Shown here in pieces: positions 45,607 to 54,691 of a stretch of DNA of 64,000 nucleotides (position 1 is its first letter; each line of letters opens with the position of its first letter). The stretch covers positions 5,721,776-5,785,775 of the forward strand of contig NZ_CP025746.1 in assembly GCF_004015185.1 (NCBI RefSeq), given 5' to 3'. The DNA is from Clostridium manihotivorum. Its GTDB lineage: Bacteria > Bacillota > Clostridia > Clostridiales > Clostridiaceae. Position numbers and translations under genes: made by a program. The notes below the pieces were generated by a model. It was given only the letters and a program-made list of their open reading frames with translations, did not search any database and was not told where the DNA came from.

Positions 45607-45690
45607 TTCGGATATTCCTTTTCTTAACACATGTTAAAAAATTCTGGCAAGTGGCATAATTTTATTTTTTACTGTTTACCCTAAACATCT
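45607..45690. repeat. Dispersed intergenic repeat, copy A
   Basis: Aligns with 54564-54648 over about 80 bp with one gap: shared blocks TTTTCT, AAAAAAT, CTGG and TTTTTTACTGTTTAC-CTAA. This copy also has the palindrome TTAACACATGTTAA. Function unknown. Confidence 0.5.
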
Positions 45691-45754
45691 ACTCCAAAGC
45701 ATTGATATTGTTAGATTCAGCCAAGAAAAAATTATATTGCCTATATATACAGTA

Positions 45755-45795
45755 AAAAAGAACCACCAAAGTGAATCCCTCCAGTAGTTCTTTTC
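45755..45795 (-). terminator. Terminator after the response regulator gene
   Basis: Minus strand: AGAACTACT pairs with GGTGGTTCT (two G-U pairs), followed by TTTTTTACTG. It lies about 185 bp past the response regulator stop and upstream of cluster 2. Confidence 0.6.
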
Positions 45796-45980
45796 TCATC
45801 ATTAATTTACTCAGTATTTACCCCTAATTTATCTTACTTTTTATGTATGCCTAAAAAGCTATCTCAGTTGCTCAGATTTACTTGCTTTAGATAACCAAAA
45901 TTTCTATATTTCTATGCATAGTAATAAGGTAGATTTCTCTACCTCTATTATCCTAATGTATTGCAATAATAATGCTTAAC

Positions 45981-46592
45981 TTACCTTTCATACTCATTAT
46001 ACAAAAAGCAAATTACTTCAGCTCTATTTCGAAACCCTAACTTATTCAATATATTAGAAACATATTTTTTTACAGTACTCTCAGAAATAAAAAGCTTAGA
46101 AGCTATTTGGGCATTGCTTAAACCCTTGCCAACTGCATCAATAACTTCTTTTTCCCTATCAGAAAGTTCTAAAAGCTTGTCCTCTTTATTATTATTTATA
46201 GTCTTAACTACTTGAGAATCATAATATTTTCTGTCTCTTAATACACTGTTTAAAGCAAAAATTACATCCTCAGCCAAAGCATCCTTCATAACATATCCAC
46301 TAACGCCCAATTCCTCACATTTATTAAAATCATTTTTGGTTATAGCAGCAGTGAATACTAGGAACTTTGCTTCTCTTAATATATCCTTTGCTTTAAACAT
46401 AAGATCAATCCCACTCTCATAGTATAAGTCTATATCAAGTATAATAACCTGTGGCTTTTCCTTCTTTATTATATTTAAGGACTCATCAACACTTGATGAC
46501 TCATGTATAATATAATCTGGATAATAACTTGAAATTATAGATCTTAGCCCACTTCTAATCATAGGCTGCTTATCAACTAGAAGCAGTTTCAT
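45981..46592 (-). CDS. LuxR/NarL-family response regulator
   Basis: A 203-residue regulator. The receiver domain starts MKLLLVDKQPMIRSGLRSII, has the phospho-acceptor Asp in VIILDIDLYYESG and the conserved Lys in GYVMKDA. The DNA-binding domain is LSDREKEVIDAVGKGLSNAQIASKLFISESTVKKYVSNIL. The ATG at 46590-46592 is correctly spaced from GGGGGG; an ATG two codons earlier is too close. No histidine kinase is adjacent, so it is an orphan here. It lies 0.9 kb upstream of EPS cluster 2 on the same strand and is a candidate regulator of it. Confidence 0.88.
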   Translation of the reverse strand: MKLLLVDKQPMIRSGLRSIISSYYPDYIIHESSSVDESLNIIKKEKPQVIILDIDLYYESGIDLMFKAKDILREAKFLVFTAAITKNDFNKCEELGVSGYVMKDALAEDVIFALNSVLRDRKYYDSQVVKTINNNKEDKLLELSDREKEVIDAVGKGLSNAQIASKLFISESTVKKYVSNILNKLGFRNRAEVICFLYNEYER

Positions 46593-46841
46593 CCTCATGT
46601 CCCCCCTTGAATAAATACATATATGCTGCGATGGAGTGGTTTCACTACTAGCTCCCCATACTCAAAGTGACCAAATAAAGAGTATAGCTCTACGCTTCCA
46701 TAGATTAGACACATAAATTTGCATAACAATATTTTACAACTACTTCCATAATATGTAAAATACTTTTTTCTTTTATATTTTTATATTTTCAAACAAATAA
46801 AAACATTTTATTACATATAATATTGCAAAAAACATAAAAAA

Positions 46842-46884
46842 GAAGTGATATATCCTAAAACTTATTAGGTTTATATCACTTCTA
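46842..46884 (-). terminator. Terminator after the Schlafen-type pseudogene
   Basis: 12-bp perfect stem AGAAGTGATATA with TATATCACTTCT plus an inner CCTAA/TTAGG pair; on the minus strand it is followed by TTTTTTATGTTTTTT. Confidence 0.75.
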
Positions 46885-46937
46885 TTTATTATTTATTGAA
46901 CCATTTTTATTTGTAAAATCTAATTGTCAAGTATGAT

Positions 46938-48491
46938 TTAAGAATCATTTTTACAACAATATCTATATTTTTGATTTTTGCTTTTCGGCTTATCTGGAAT
47001 AGTATACTCTATAAGCCCTTCATTCAAAAGTCTTTCAATAGATTTTTTCAAATTTCCATTTATGGTTTTATACCCTAGAGCTGCAGCAATTTCTTTTTTT
47101 GACATTTCATCATTATACAATAACTGAAGTATTCTTTTCTCAGTACTATTCATATTTAAATTTATTAATTTCATTTGATTTATATGTCTTTTAAAGTCTT
47201 GGGCCTCATCTTGGGCCTCATCTTGGGCCTCATCTTGAGCTATAAAATATGGATTAACATAAAGCTTAACTAAAAAATATGTCCTTTCATCATCGGTTTC
47301 AAATACTGGCCGATCTGATTTATTTATTTTCATAGATTTTATTATTTTAGGAAGTCCTGTTGATCTTCCTTCTGTAAGCTTTAACTCCTTTAAGAACTCA
47401 CCAATCCTTCTATTTCTATATCTACGTGCTATAACTTCACCTTTATCAATATCTGATTTTCGTATTGATTTATCTGGCCCTGGGTAGCTTACAATTACTA
47501 TCTTTTCTTTATCTATTCTTAATTCTATTGGATTACGTTCTTCATAGCTTCTATGGTATACAGCATTAACAATTGACTCTTCAATAGCAGAATAAGGGTA
47601 GTTAAAAACTCTTATTGCTTCTGCCTTATCAGGTAATTTTATAACTTTCTCTTTTATTATAGAATTTTTTATATATTTGAGAACATTTCTTATTTGCTCA
47701 TGAATAGGTCCTGTAAATATTTTTTCTATAAAACTATCATCAGCTGAACTATCTAAAAAATGGACCAATTCAATTTGACTCATTGGTATAAACCTTTGCG
47801 GCTCATCATTGAACATTAATATACCTATGTTCTTGGGCCTTATAAATTCTTGACCACCCTCAATTATATTTATTTGTCTACCTAATAAATCTATGGAAAT
47901 ATCTGATGCCCTATCATATAAGTCACTCTTTACATCGTGTAAATATTCTTTAATTAAAGATATTCTTAAATCTGAAACTTCAGAATTAAAACTAATTCTA
48001 TCATCAAAAGGTATATTACCAGCTAAGTTATACAATTCTTTCTCTTCATCTTCTTTAGCCTGAACAGTATTTGAGTATCTTCTAACATAAAACTTATATT
48101 CTTTTTGTTTTGAATAAAAATCCTTTGGGGCTTTATACGGCCTATTTTGTCCTCCTGGTGCCCATAAAACAATAATATATTTATCATTATATCTAACTGG
48201 TTCAACTATAGGAAAATATGTTGGCTTAAGTAAATTACAGTAATTCAATAGTTCTTTTTGTATCCTATCTATCGACTCTTCATTTACTCCACATGGTGGT
48301 AATATGGGTTTTCCATTGTTTTCTTCAACACCTATAATTACATACCCACATCCCCAATTATTTATGTCATTAGCAAATGCTTATACTGTATGCATAACTT
48401 CATTAGGATTCCATCCAGTTTTAAACTCTATTCGCTCCCATTCAACTGTAGTTCCATCAAATAACTGTTAAATATTTATAGGCAATGCCAT
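46938..48491 (-). pseudogene. Broken Schlafen/AlbA_2-type ATP-binding regulator
   Basis: The intact-looking 436-residue frame (46938-48248) lacks its N-terminal domain. Reading upstream in the same frame to the ATG at 48489-48491 restores MALPINI, a stop, then QLFDGTTVEWERIEFKTGWN, VMHTV, a second stop, and AFANDINNWGCGYVIIGVEE, the AlbA_2 domain. So two nonsense codons interrupt one gene. The rest shows a GHKL-like segment (YSAIEESIVNAVYHRSYEE, SYPGPDKSIRKSDIDKG, GRSTGLPKI) and a C-terminal winged helix. Four QDEA repeats are encoded at 47197-47240. Internal initiation might still give a truncated protein. Confidence 0.85.
47197..47240 (-). repeat. 12-bp tandem repeat encoding Gln-Asp-Glu-Ala
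   Basis: About 3.7 head-to-tail copies of TCTTGGGCCTCA (plus strand). It lies between the GHKL-like and winged-helix parts and keeps the frame, so copy number can vary without breaking the protein. Confidence 0.9.
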
Positions 48492-48508
48492 ATTTTCACC
48501 CACTTCTA

Positions 48509-48546
48509 TTACAATATAGTATAATTTTTTATATACTATATTGTAA
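48509..48546. promoter_or_regulatory. Perfect 15-bp palindrome between nuclease and Schlafen-type gene
   Basis: Arms TTACAATATAGTATA (48509-48523) and TATACTATATTGTAA (48532-48546) with an 8-bp centre, 18 bp upstream of the pseudogene start. It may be its operator/promoter or a weak hairpin terminator of the nuclease gene. Confidence 0.55.
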
Positions 48547-48598
48547 TCTATAAAAAACATTGTTGTATAACATTTTTTTTTAAGATACATAAATAATA

Positions 48599-51097
48599 TT
48601 AACCAATAATCAATTCGAATCCTGTTTCTTCCATAAATTCTTCCTTACAAGCTTTAGTGACTACTTCATTATTAATTTCTGCTACAAGCTTAACAAACTT
48701 CGTATCTGTAAAAACGCTAGGATTCTTAAGTAAAGCTATATCATACTTCCTGCATATCTCTTTTGCAAGCCTTATAATTTCATTTTGATTAGGATTTTTT
48801 CCTACAACTATATCCCAGTTTGTCAGTAGCTCTAACTCTTTTATTTTCTCAATATATCTGATGCCTACTTCATAGGTTATAAAGCTAAGCTCTATATATT
48901 TAACTCCATTTTCTTGTTTTAAGCTTTTTCTATATATTTTGTGTTTAGCCTCTAGAAAACTGTCATCTATTAGTGCCATAGTTTTATTTTGTTCAAGCTT
49001 ATTAGCTCTATCTTTTAGCTCTAGTTCAGCAGTACCAATCGATACTCCGTCTGCTTTTAATATAAGTTTATTTCCTGTTAATTCATAAAATTTCTCCTGA
49101 ATTTTATTAAAACTTTCTATAACTTTATTTGTTTCTATAACAAAGGTCTTTTGTTCTTTATGATAAGATACCTTAGTTAGTGAAGTATTTTCTGGAAGTA
49201 AGGAATATATTACGGCTTCAGCTTCTAAGGTATTGCAGTTAGCATTAAGCTCTATCCTCCAACCTGTACTTTTCTCAACTTCCTCAAAATCTGCTTTGTA
49301 AAGCTCTTTTGCTTTATCTGGAAAGTTAAAGTATAAAAGCACTATTTTTTCATCATACTTTGCTCCTCTTTTATATAAACCTGTTGATGCTGGAAAAATT
49401 TTATCTACGTATTCAAACATAGCATTCATCTCTAAAGGAAGTTCTGTAGCTTCAGTTATTTCCTTTTCTTCTACAGGATGATATAAAAATAATTTTCTGC
49501 TATTCACTTCAAAATATGGTGTAGCATTAAGTATGTCTCTGAAGGCTTTTATATCTTCCTCTGGATATTCATTTTTCCCATTCCATATGTAAAATAGTTC
49601 TTCTATTAAATAGCCTTTTTCTATACCATAGTTTTTATATAAGTAATCGTAAAGTCTTTCAATATTGTCTAGTGATAATTTCTCTGTCATATTTAATGAT
49701 GGAATATCTTCTTTTAGATTTATCTGCTTCCTTGGGTTTTGTATAAAAAATTCAAAGCTTTCTCCTCCCACAGGAGTATATATTTGTGACCATATCTCTT
49801 CATTTATATATTTTGCTAAGCTTTCAATTATTGTTTTATCTCCGTGTACTAAGAATATCTTTTTAGGTGTAGTTTTATTTATGATACCTAAAATTTCTCC
49901 TTTATCTGAATGGGCTGACAGACCGTATTTTCCCACTTCACACTTTAATGGCACTGATCTTCCATTGAGACTGATAACCCTATCTCTTTCAGTATCTTCT
50001 AATACTTCAATTATGGCTCTGCCTGGAGCCTCTTCATCTTGATAGCCTGTTATAGCTATATAGTTCTGTTCATTAGCTGCAAACTTTTCAGCATACTCAG
50101 CACTTGGCCCTCCGGTCAACATTCCTGAGCTTGATATGACACACAAAGGTTCCGAAGTATCTAGAATTTCTTTTCTTATGTCTTTGTTATCTACAGGAAC
50201 TATATTATCATCATAAAAGATATCAGTACCTTTCAAAACCTTTTTCATAAGTTCTTCTCTAAGATAATTAGGATTTTGCTTATATACTCTATTGACATCC
50301 TTTACCATACCATCAACATATATTTTGAATTTAGGCAATTGTCCCTTATTCATAGCTTTTTTCAATATAAGAATAACCTCCTGAGCTCTTCCAAGAGCAA
50401 AGGCTGGTATCAATATCTTACCTTTTCTACTTATAACCTCTCTTACAGTATCAACTAATCTATCCTCTTCTATCTGTCTATTGGCATGAAGTTTATCTCC
50501 ATAAGTTGACTCGGTTATAACCACATCTGGTCTAAGCTTTGGCACCATGGTACCAGCTACAGTTCTTTGAGGAGTTCCTGATATATCCCCAGTATAAAGC
50601 AAGGTTCCTTCTTTACCCTTAATGTAGATCATAACTGCACCAGCAATATGACCTGCTATATAAAAAGTAACTTCAATATCATTATCATTAAAAGGCCTAA
50701 AGGTAAACTGGGGGGAATAGCAAATACTTCTATCTAGCATATCAAGTACATGCTTCTCTGCATAAATAGGTATCTCACCTTCATTGTTGTTCATAAGCTT
50801 TAAGCTATCATAAAGTAGCACCCTTATTAAATCCTTTGTCATATGAGTCATATAAAGCCTTGCATCTGGGTACTCTCTGCTTATTATCGGAAGAGCTCCT
50901 GTATGATCTAAGTGTGCATGACTCACTATGATGCAGTCTACACCGCCTTGCTTCTGAATTTGAGAAAAGTCAGGTAATTGATCTTTTCCTCCCTTAGGTC
51001 TAATACCGCAATCCAAAAGTATATTTTTATTATCTATATTTACTAAAATACAACTAGCACCAACCTCTGAGGCGCCTCCACAAAAATTTATCTTCAT
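48599..51097 (-). CDS. Beta-CASP metallo-beta-lactamase nuclease with long C-terminal extension
   Basis: An 832-residue protein. The metallo-beta-lactamase core has SHAHLDH at residues 59-65, GHIAGAVMIYI and TGDISGTPQRT. The beta-CASP part has TESTYGD, IPAFALGRAQEVILIL and SSSGMLTGGPSAEYAE, and the closing motif is LSAHSDKGEI then FLVHGDK. This is the RNA-specificity exonuclease family (COG1236, CPSF/YSH1-like). The remaining roughly 370 residues after VGGESFEFFIQNPRK show no domain I recognise, and are rich in charged residues. Probably an RNA-processing enzyme. AGGTGGACAA precedes the ATG. It appears monocistronic. Confidence 0.85.
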   Translation of the reverse strand: MKINFCGGASEVGASCILVNIDNKNILLDCGIRPKGGKDQLPDFSQIQKQGGVDCIIVSHAHLDHTGALPIISREYPDARLYMTHMTKDLIRVLLYDSLKLMNNNEGEIPIYAEKHVLDMLDRSICYSPQFTFRPFNDNDIEVTFYIAGHIAGAVMIYIKGKEGTLLYTGDISGTPQRTVAGTMVPKLRPDVVITESTYGDKLHANRQIEEDRLVDTVREVISRKGKILIPAFALGRAQEVILILKKAMNKGQLPKFKIYVDGMVKDVNRVYKQNPNYLREELMKKVLKGTDIFYDDNIVPVDNKDIRKEILDTSEPLCVISSSGMLTGGPSAEYAEKFAANEQNYIAITGYQDEEAPGRAIIEVLEDTERDRVISLNGRSVPLKCEVGKYGLSAHSDKGEILGIINKTTPKKIFLVHGDKTIIESLAKYINEEIWSQIYTPVGGESFEFFIQNPRKQINLKEDIPSLNMTEKLSLDNIERLYDYLYKNYGIEKGYLIEELFYIWNGKNEYPEEDIKAFRDILNATPYFEVNSRKLFLYHPVEEKEITEATELPLEMNAMFEYVDKIFPASTGLYKRGAKYDEKIVLLYFNFPDKAKELYKADFEEVEKSTGWRIELNANCNTLEAEAVIYSLLPENTSLTKVSYHKEQKTFVIETNKVIESFNKIQEKFYELTGNKLILKADGVSIGTAELELKDRANKLEQNKTMALIDDSFLEAKHKIYRKSLKQENGVKYIELSFITYEVGIRYIEKIKELELLTNWDIVVGKNPNQNEIIRLAKEICRKYDIALLKNPSVFTDTKFVKLVAEINNEVVTKACKEEFMEETGFELIIG

Positions 51098-51226
51098 TTG
51101 TCCACCTGTCCACTAATTTTTTATTAAATTATAATTAAATATATTATGTTTTAACTTGCCTATATTTACGAAATACCACTTATACTATAATATGCTATTT
51201 ATATAGAATGAAATCTTTTTAGTTCT

Positions 51227-51640
51227 TTATATATATTCCGAAATTATCTTCATAAAGCTTTCTATATCTTTTAGATGATTTATTATTATATCATAGACCA
51301 CCTCTCTATCTAGTCTTACATAGTCATGCACTAAAATATTTCTAAAACCAGCCATGTTGGATAAATTACTACTTAGGGTTCTATCTATAATATTATTATC
51401 GCATAGTATTTGAAATATCTCTCTATTGCTTTCTGGCCTTCTAAATCTCATGTCAGCTATAACATGATTAGATATATCTAATACACATTCTATGGATAAG
51501 TGTAAAAACCTTTCAGTAGCGCCATATATAAAAGGATCTCCTAGATATTCTTCCTTAGAATGTTTTTTTATATTATTTAAAAAATCTATATACTCTTTAA
51601 GCTTATTTAATCTAGTTATAACTATTTCTCTCTTTACCAA
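51227..51640 (-). CDS. hepT: HEPN toxin of a HepT/MntA pair
   Basis: A 137-residue all-helical DUF86/HepT protein. The RX4HXY active site is visible as RNILVHDY at residues 100-107: Arg and His form the ribonuclease site, and the Tyr is the residue modified by the cognate antitoxin in characterised pairs. The TTG start at 51638-51640 follows GGAGG. It lies 5 bp after the nucleotidyltransferase gene, giving the usual antitoxin-first order. Confidence 0.88.
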   Translation of the reverse strand: MVKREIVITRLNKLKEYIDFLNNIKKHSKEEYLGDPFIYGATERFLHLSIECVLDISNHVIADMRFRRPESNREIFQILCDNNIIDRTLSSNLSNMAGFRNILVHDYVRLDREVVYDIIINHLKDIESFMKIISEYI

Positions 51641-51645
51641 TATAA

Positions 51646-52062
51646 CTATACCTCCATATTCCTAATATCTTCAAGTAATTGATCATCGTAGTATTTTATA
51701 AAATATTTATAATCAAAATATTCTCTTATTGATAAAGATTCAAAAGAAATTCTTTCTTCATGATCCTTTATTACGATGCCATCTTTTATTATCTCATATT
51801 TTAATACTGGCGCATCTATATTTAGAAACACTACATCGCATTCCCTTTTGAATATTGATTTACCTATCTCGATTAAATTTCCTCTTAATAAAGTATCTTC
51901 AAGCTTGCCTAAGCTGTATTTAGGCATTATTGCTATATCAATATCACTGTTTTTATTATTTTCTTTTCTTGCATAAGAACCAAAAAGGTACGCAAACTTT
52001 ATATCGCAAAGCTTTTCTGCTTCTATTAAAAATTTATCAAGCATAACTTGTATATTATTCAT
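51646..52062 (-). CDS. mntA: MntA-type nucleotidyltransferase antitoxin
   Basis: A 138-residue minimal nucleotidyltransferase with the GSX10DXD motif: Gly28-Ser29, ten residues, Asp40-x-Asp42 (SDIDIAI), and a third acid in ECDVVFLN. In known systems MntA neutralises HepT by adding AMP to the tyrosine of the RX4HXY motif, which is conserved in the neighbour. CAGGAG precedes the ATG. A large AT palindrome just upstream is a candidate operator. Confidence 0.88.
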   Translation of the reverse strand: MNNIQVMLDKFLIEAEKLCDIKFAYLFGSYARKENNKNSDIDIAIMPKYSLGKLEDTLLRGNLIEIGKSIFKRECDVVFLNIDAPVLKYEIIKDGIVIKDHEERISFESLSIREYFDYKYFIKYYDDQLLEDIRNMEV

Positions 52063-52078
52063 AAAATTACTCCTGGGT

Positions 52079-52126
52079 ATAATTAAATTAAAGAATTTAA
52101 TTATGATAATTCTTTAATTTAATTAT
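52079..52126. promoter_or_regulatory. 19-bp-arm palindrome upstream of the HepT/MntA operon
   Basis: AATTAAATTAAAGAATT (52081-52097) and AATTCTTTAATTTAATT (52108-52124) are perfect inverted repeats around a 10-bp centre; two more paired bases extend each side. It lies 16 bp before the mntA start, next to TATAAT-like sequence, and suits autoregulation. Confidence 0.6.
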
Positions 52127-52162
52127 ATCATATACCCTATTTACAATTAAGTTTATAACTAC

Positions 52163-52588
52163 CTAATTATATTCTAAATGTATCTTGTTCTGAAAGCCTT
52201 CGCCTTGGAGAATTACGAAGGTCTTAGGTACATATATATATACTAACTTTTCATTTCCTTTTACTTCACTTGTTTCTCCTACAAACCATTTATCTACAGG
52301 TCCATGTTTAGATACATCTGTATCTATGTCTTTATCTGCATAAGGAAAATAATTCTTAGCAGACTTATCTACCCAAAAGAACACACGAAAATGAGGAAGG
52401 TAATCATTGCCAATTATATAATCATAAGATGGCTCTCCCCTCTTTTCATTTAATATGCCTCCATTAATAGCTATATCAGAAGCATCACTTGATGCTGTGT
52501 TTGCTTTAACATTTATAAAAGTATATAAGCATAAAGTGTTAAGTACTAATAAGCTTATAAGAAAAGCTATCTTTTTATTTATTGTCAT
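52163..52588 (-). CDS. Small secreted or membrane-anchored protein of unknown function
   Basis: A 141-residue protein with N-terminal signal/anchor INKKIAFLISLLVLNTLCLYTFI. The remainder contains YDYIIGNDYLPHFRVFFWVDKSAKNYFPY and KLVYIYVPKTFVILQGEGF, with no family I recognise. I use the ATG at 52586-52588 because AAAGGTG lies about 9 bp upstream; the GTG at 52597 overlaps that motif. It is monocistronic and upstream of the toxin-antitoxin pair on the same strand. Confidence 0.65.
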   Translation of the reverse strand: MTINKKIAFLISLLVLNTLCLYTFINVKANTASSDASDIAINGGILNEKRGEPSYDYIIGNDYLPHFRVFFWVDKSAKNYFPYADKDIDTDVSKHGPVDKWFVGETSEVKGNEKLVYIYVPKTFVILQGEGFQNKIHLEYN

Positions 52589-52597
52589 TAAGGACAC

Positions 52598-53017
52598 ACC
52601 TTTCTAAATCAGAAATTCCATACAAAAAGTATTGACTTATTTTACTTCTAATATTCCATTGGCACATGGGGACGGAGCTTTTGTCCCACCTCATAGTACA
52701 ACTTATATTTGGTGATGGAAGTAGAACCTCTTTGTAAACTATATTTATATGTAATGCACATATAATAGTGCTTTATCAATCTAAAACTTCTCTTAAACCC
52801 GCATGTTTCCAATAAATTCTTAACTTCTTTACTTTTTATAAAGCTTTATTCTTTAGAAGGTAAGAAGTTAACTTCTTACATTCTAATATTCTTTAAAATT
52901 TTACTTTTTAACTTCTTAAAAACTTAACAATTTAAAAAAGCTAAAAATATGTTCAAAGAACATATAACTTCTATGAATAGGTTTTATGTATTAATTTTGT
53001 TTAACGGAGGTAGGGAC
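52598..53017. other. Intergenic region with a REP-like hairpin
   Basis: About 420 bp between divergent small genes. At 52668-52687 it has the hairpin GGGGACGGAGC...GTCCC, related to the sequence at 54674-54691 plus 56412-56429. The rest is AT-rich with several short AAGTTAA/TTAACTT runs, including AAGAAGTTAACTTCTT near 52862-52880. No open reading frame with a ribosome-binding site was seen. Confidence 0.5.
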
Positions 53018-53515
53018 ATGAAAAGAAAAAACAAGTTGCCTTCAACCTTTATATCCAAAGATGATCTTGGCTATGAAGACGATGAGGAAATAACAGGATT
53101 GTGTGAGGTAACTACTGATGATCCAAATCAAATTGTGATTTCAAATTTTGATTTTAGTAATTGTTCTAATAAAGATGATCAAGCACAAGTTATAAACTCT
53201 GCTTCAAATGACCTTATAGATATTTCTACAAACAAACCCAACAATGATATTACTTCAATACAACTACAAGGTATATCAACCATGGATAATAGAACTACCA
53301 AGTCCGCTCCTAATGGAATAACTCCTCCCATAGATGGTGAATTCTTTACCATAAAAAGAACTTATACCTTAAGAAAATCTACAATTAAAATGCTAAACCA
53401 TATAAAGGCTTTAGATGATGATATAAATGTATATATGAACACCTTAGTGGACGCTGCTATTAGACACTATTATAAGCATATTACAGGGGAGGGCGGTTCT
53501 GAACCACATCACTAA
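53018..53515 (+). CDS. Hypothetical protein with possible C-terminal helix-rich DNA-binding segment
   Basis: A 165-residue protein. The first 110 residues are polar and low in hydrophobic residues, probably disordered. The last 50, starting EFFTIKRTYTLRKSTIKMLNHI and continuing INVYMNTLVDAAIRHYYKHI, have the strand-helix-helix pattern of ribbon-helix-helix repressors, but this is a pattern judgement only. The ATG at 53018-53020 follows ACGGAGG; an earlier ATG at 52949 lacks such a site. It stands alone on the plus strand. Confidence 0.65.
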   Translation: MKRKNKLPSTFISKDDLGYEDDEEITGLCEVTTDDPNQIVISNFDFSNCSNKDDQAQVINSASNDLIDISTNKPNNDITSIQLQGISTMDNRTTKSAPNGITPPIDGEFFTIKRTYTLRKSTIKMLNHIKALDDDINVYMNTLVDAAIRHYYKHITGEGGSEPHH

Positions 53516-53597
53516 GTATTGCTTTGGAAGTTATATGTTACCCATAACATAAATCACCATTGGTTAACTTATTATAGATTATATGTTGTATTTAATT

Positions 53598-53701
53598 TAT
53601 AGGTACCATTTATCAAAATTTAGTTTATAAACATTCGATAATATCTGCTTATGTGGATTATCAGACATGTACAAATTAATAGTTGAAGTTGTTTACCTAT
53701 A
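53598..53701. repeat. 104-bp imperfect palindromic repeat, copy B
   Basis: Same length and layout as 10335-10438: TATAGGTACC at the left, a central hairpin region, AATTAATAGTTGAAGTTG near the right end and GTTTACCTATA as right arm. About three quarters of positions agree by eye. It lies 60 bp upstream of the YdcF-like gene. Confidence 0.7.
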
Positions 53702-53761
53702 GGTAGTAACATAGTTATAATAAACTTACTATATACTTATCTATGAAAGAAAGGACTAACT

Positions 53762-54523
53762 ATGCTATATATTATAAAATTTATTACAAACCTACTACTT
53801 CCACCTAGTTGTTTCATTATTCTTTTAATAGTATCCGCTATAATCCAATATAGAGGAAAAAAGAAAGTATCCAAACTTACAATATTAGTTTCAGTACTTA
53901 TATATATAAGTTCCATCCAGCTTACATCAAATTTATTACTGCATCCACTGGAGTATAAATTCTTACTACCTAATAAAATAGATGGAGATGTGATAGTTAT
54001 GCTAGGTGGTGGTGCTACCCTTGACACTCCTGACTTTAGCGGAAAAGCAAACCTTTCTGGACATGCAGCTAATCGCTTACTGACTGCTGCTCGTATATAC
54101 AATAAGACAAAACTTCCTATAATAGTGTCCGGTGGTAAGGTATTTGAAAATACAGGAACAGAAGCTGAGATAGCTAAACGTCAGCTTTTAGACCTTGGAG
54201 TGGCTGAAAAAGATATAATTGTGGAAAATAAGAGCCTCAATACAACAGAAAATGCGTTATATACAAAAAAGCTAATGGAAGAAAATAACCTATCAAGACC
54301 AATACTCATAACATCAGCCTTCCATATGGAACGGTCAATGATGAATTTTGATAACGCCCATGTGAAAAACCTTGTGGCTTACCCTTGTGATTATTCTACT
54401 AATACTAGATTAAGTTTAAGCATTAATACTTTTGTTCCTAATTATGATAGTATAAATGCTGTTGGAACTGCATTAAAGGAGTATCTTGGCATATTCCAAC
54501 TTTGGATTAAGAAAATATTTTAA
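53762..54523 (+). CDS. YdcF/SanA-family (DUF218) membrane protein
   Basis: A 253-residue protein with two N-terminal hydrophobic segments (IIKFITNLLLPPSCFIILLIVSAII and LTILVSVLIYISSIQL) and the DUF218 domain: DVIVMLGGGATLD, RLLTAARIYNKTKLPIIVSGGKV, IIVENKSLNTTENALYTKKL and PILITSAFHMERSMM. Relatives (ElyC, SanA) affect envelope or polyprenol-phosphate metabolism, so a cell-envelope role is likely. AAAGGAC precedes the ATG. It ends at a good terminator. Confidence 0.82.
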   Translation: MLYIIKFITNLLLPPSCFIILLIVSAIIQYRGKKKVSKLTILVSVLIYISSIQLTSNLLLHPLEYKFLLPNKIDGDVIVMLGGGATLDTPDFSGKANLSGHAANRLLTAARIYNKTKLPIIVSGGKVFENTGTEAEIAKRQLLDLGVAEKDIIVENKSLNTTENALYTKKLMEENNLSRPILITSAFHMERSMMNFDNAHVKNLVAYPCDYSTNTRLSLSINTFVPNYDSINAVGTALKEYLGIFQLWIKKIF

Positions 54524-54531
54524 CCTTTAGT

Positions 54532-54566
54532 AAAAAGCACTAAAGTAGACTTCTTTAGTGTTTTTT
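54532..54566 (+). terminator. Terminator after the YdcF-like gene
   Basis: Stem CACTAAAG with CTTTAGTG, extended by A5/T6 runs; the T-run TTTTTT is directly downstream on the plus strand. Confidence 0.75.
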
Positions 54567-54648
54567 CGCATCTAGATTTTCTCAACGTATGTGAAAAAAT
54601 CCTGGTAGTCGACTAAAGTTTCTTTTTTTACTGTTTACACTAAGTAGC
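54564..54648. repeat. Dispersed intergenic repeat, copy B
   Basis: Counterpart of 45607-45690. Shares AAAAAAT-CTGG and TTTTTTACTGTTTAC-CTAA with it, but the TTAACATGTTAA-type palindrome is degraded here. Confidence 0.5.
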
Positions 54649-54691
54649 TGAAGCAACCTTCTTTTCTTTACTTTGGGACATAAGCTCCGTC

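Larger units (their letters stand above)
45058..45980. other. Non-coding region upstream of EPS cluster 2
   Basis: About 920 bp with no convincing gene on either strand. It holds a perfect hairpin ATGGTACT-TT-AGTACCAT at about 45367-45384, a dispersed repeat at 45607-45690, and the response-regulator terminator at 45755-45795. A promoter for the priming transferase must lie here, but I could not fix it. A long leader or a small RNA is possible. Confidence 0.5.

Noticed and set aside
47197..47240. Short CRISPR-like direct repeat
   Set aside because: The 12-bp units have no spacers and encode an in-frame QDEA repeat.
53018..53515. Bacteriocin or RiPP precursor
   Set aside because: The protein is too long, has no leader-like or cleavage motif, and no processing genes lie beside it.
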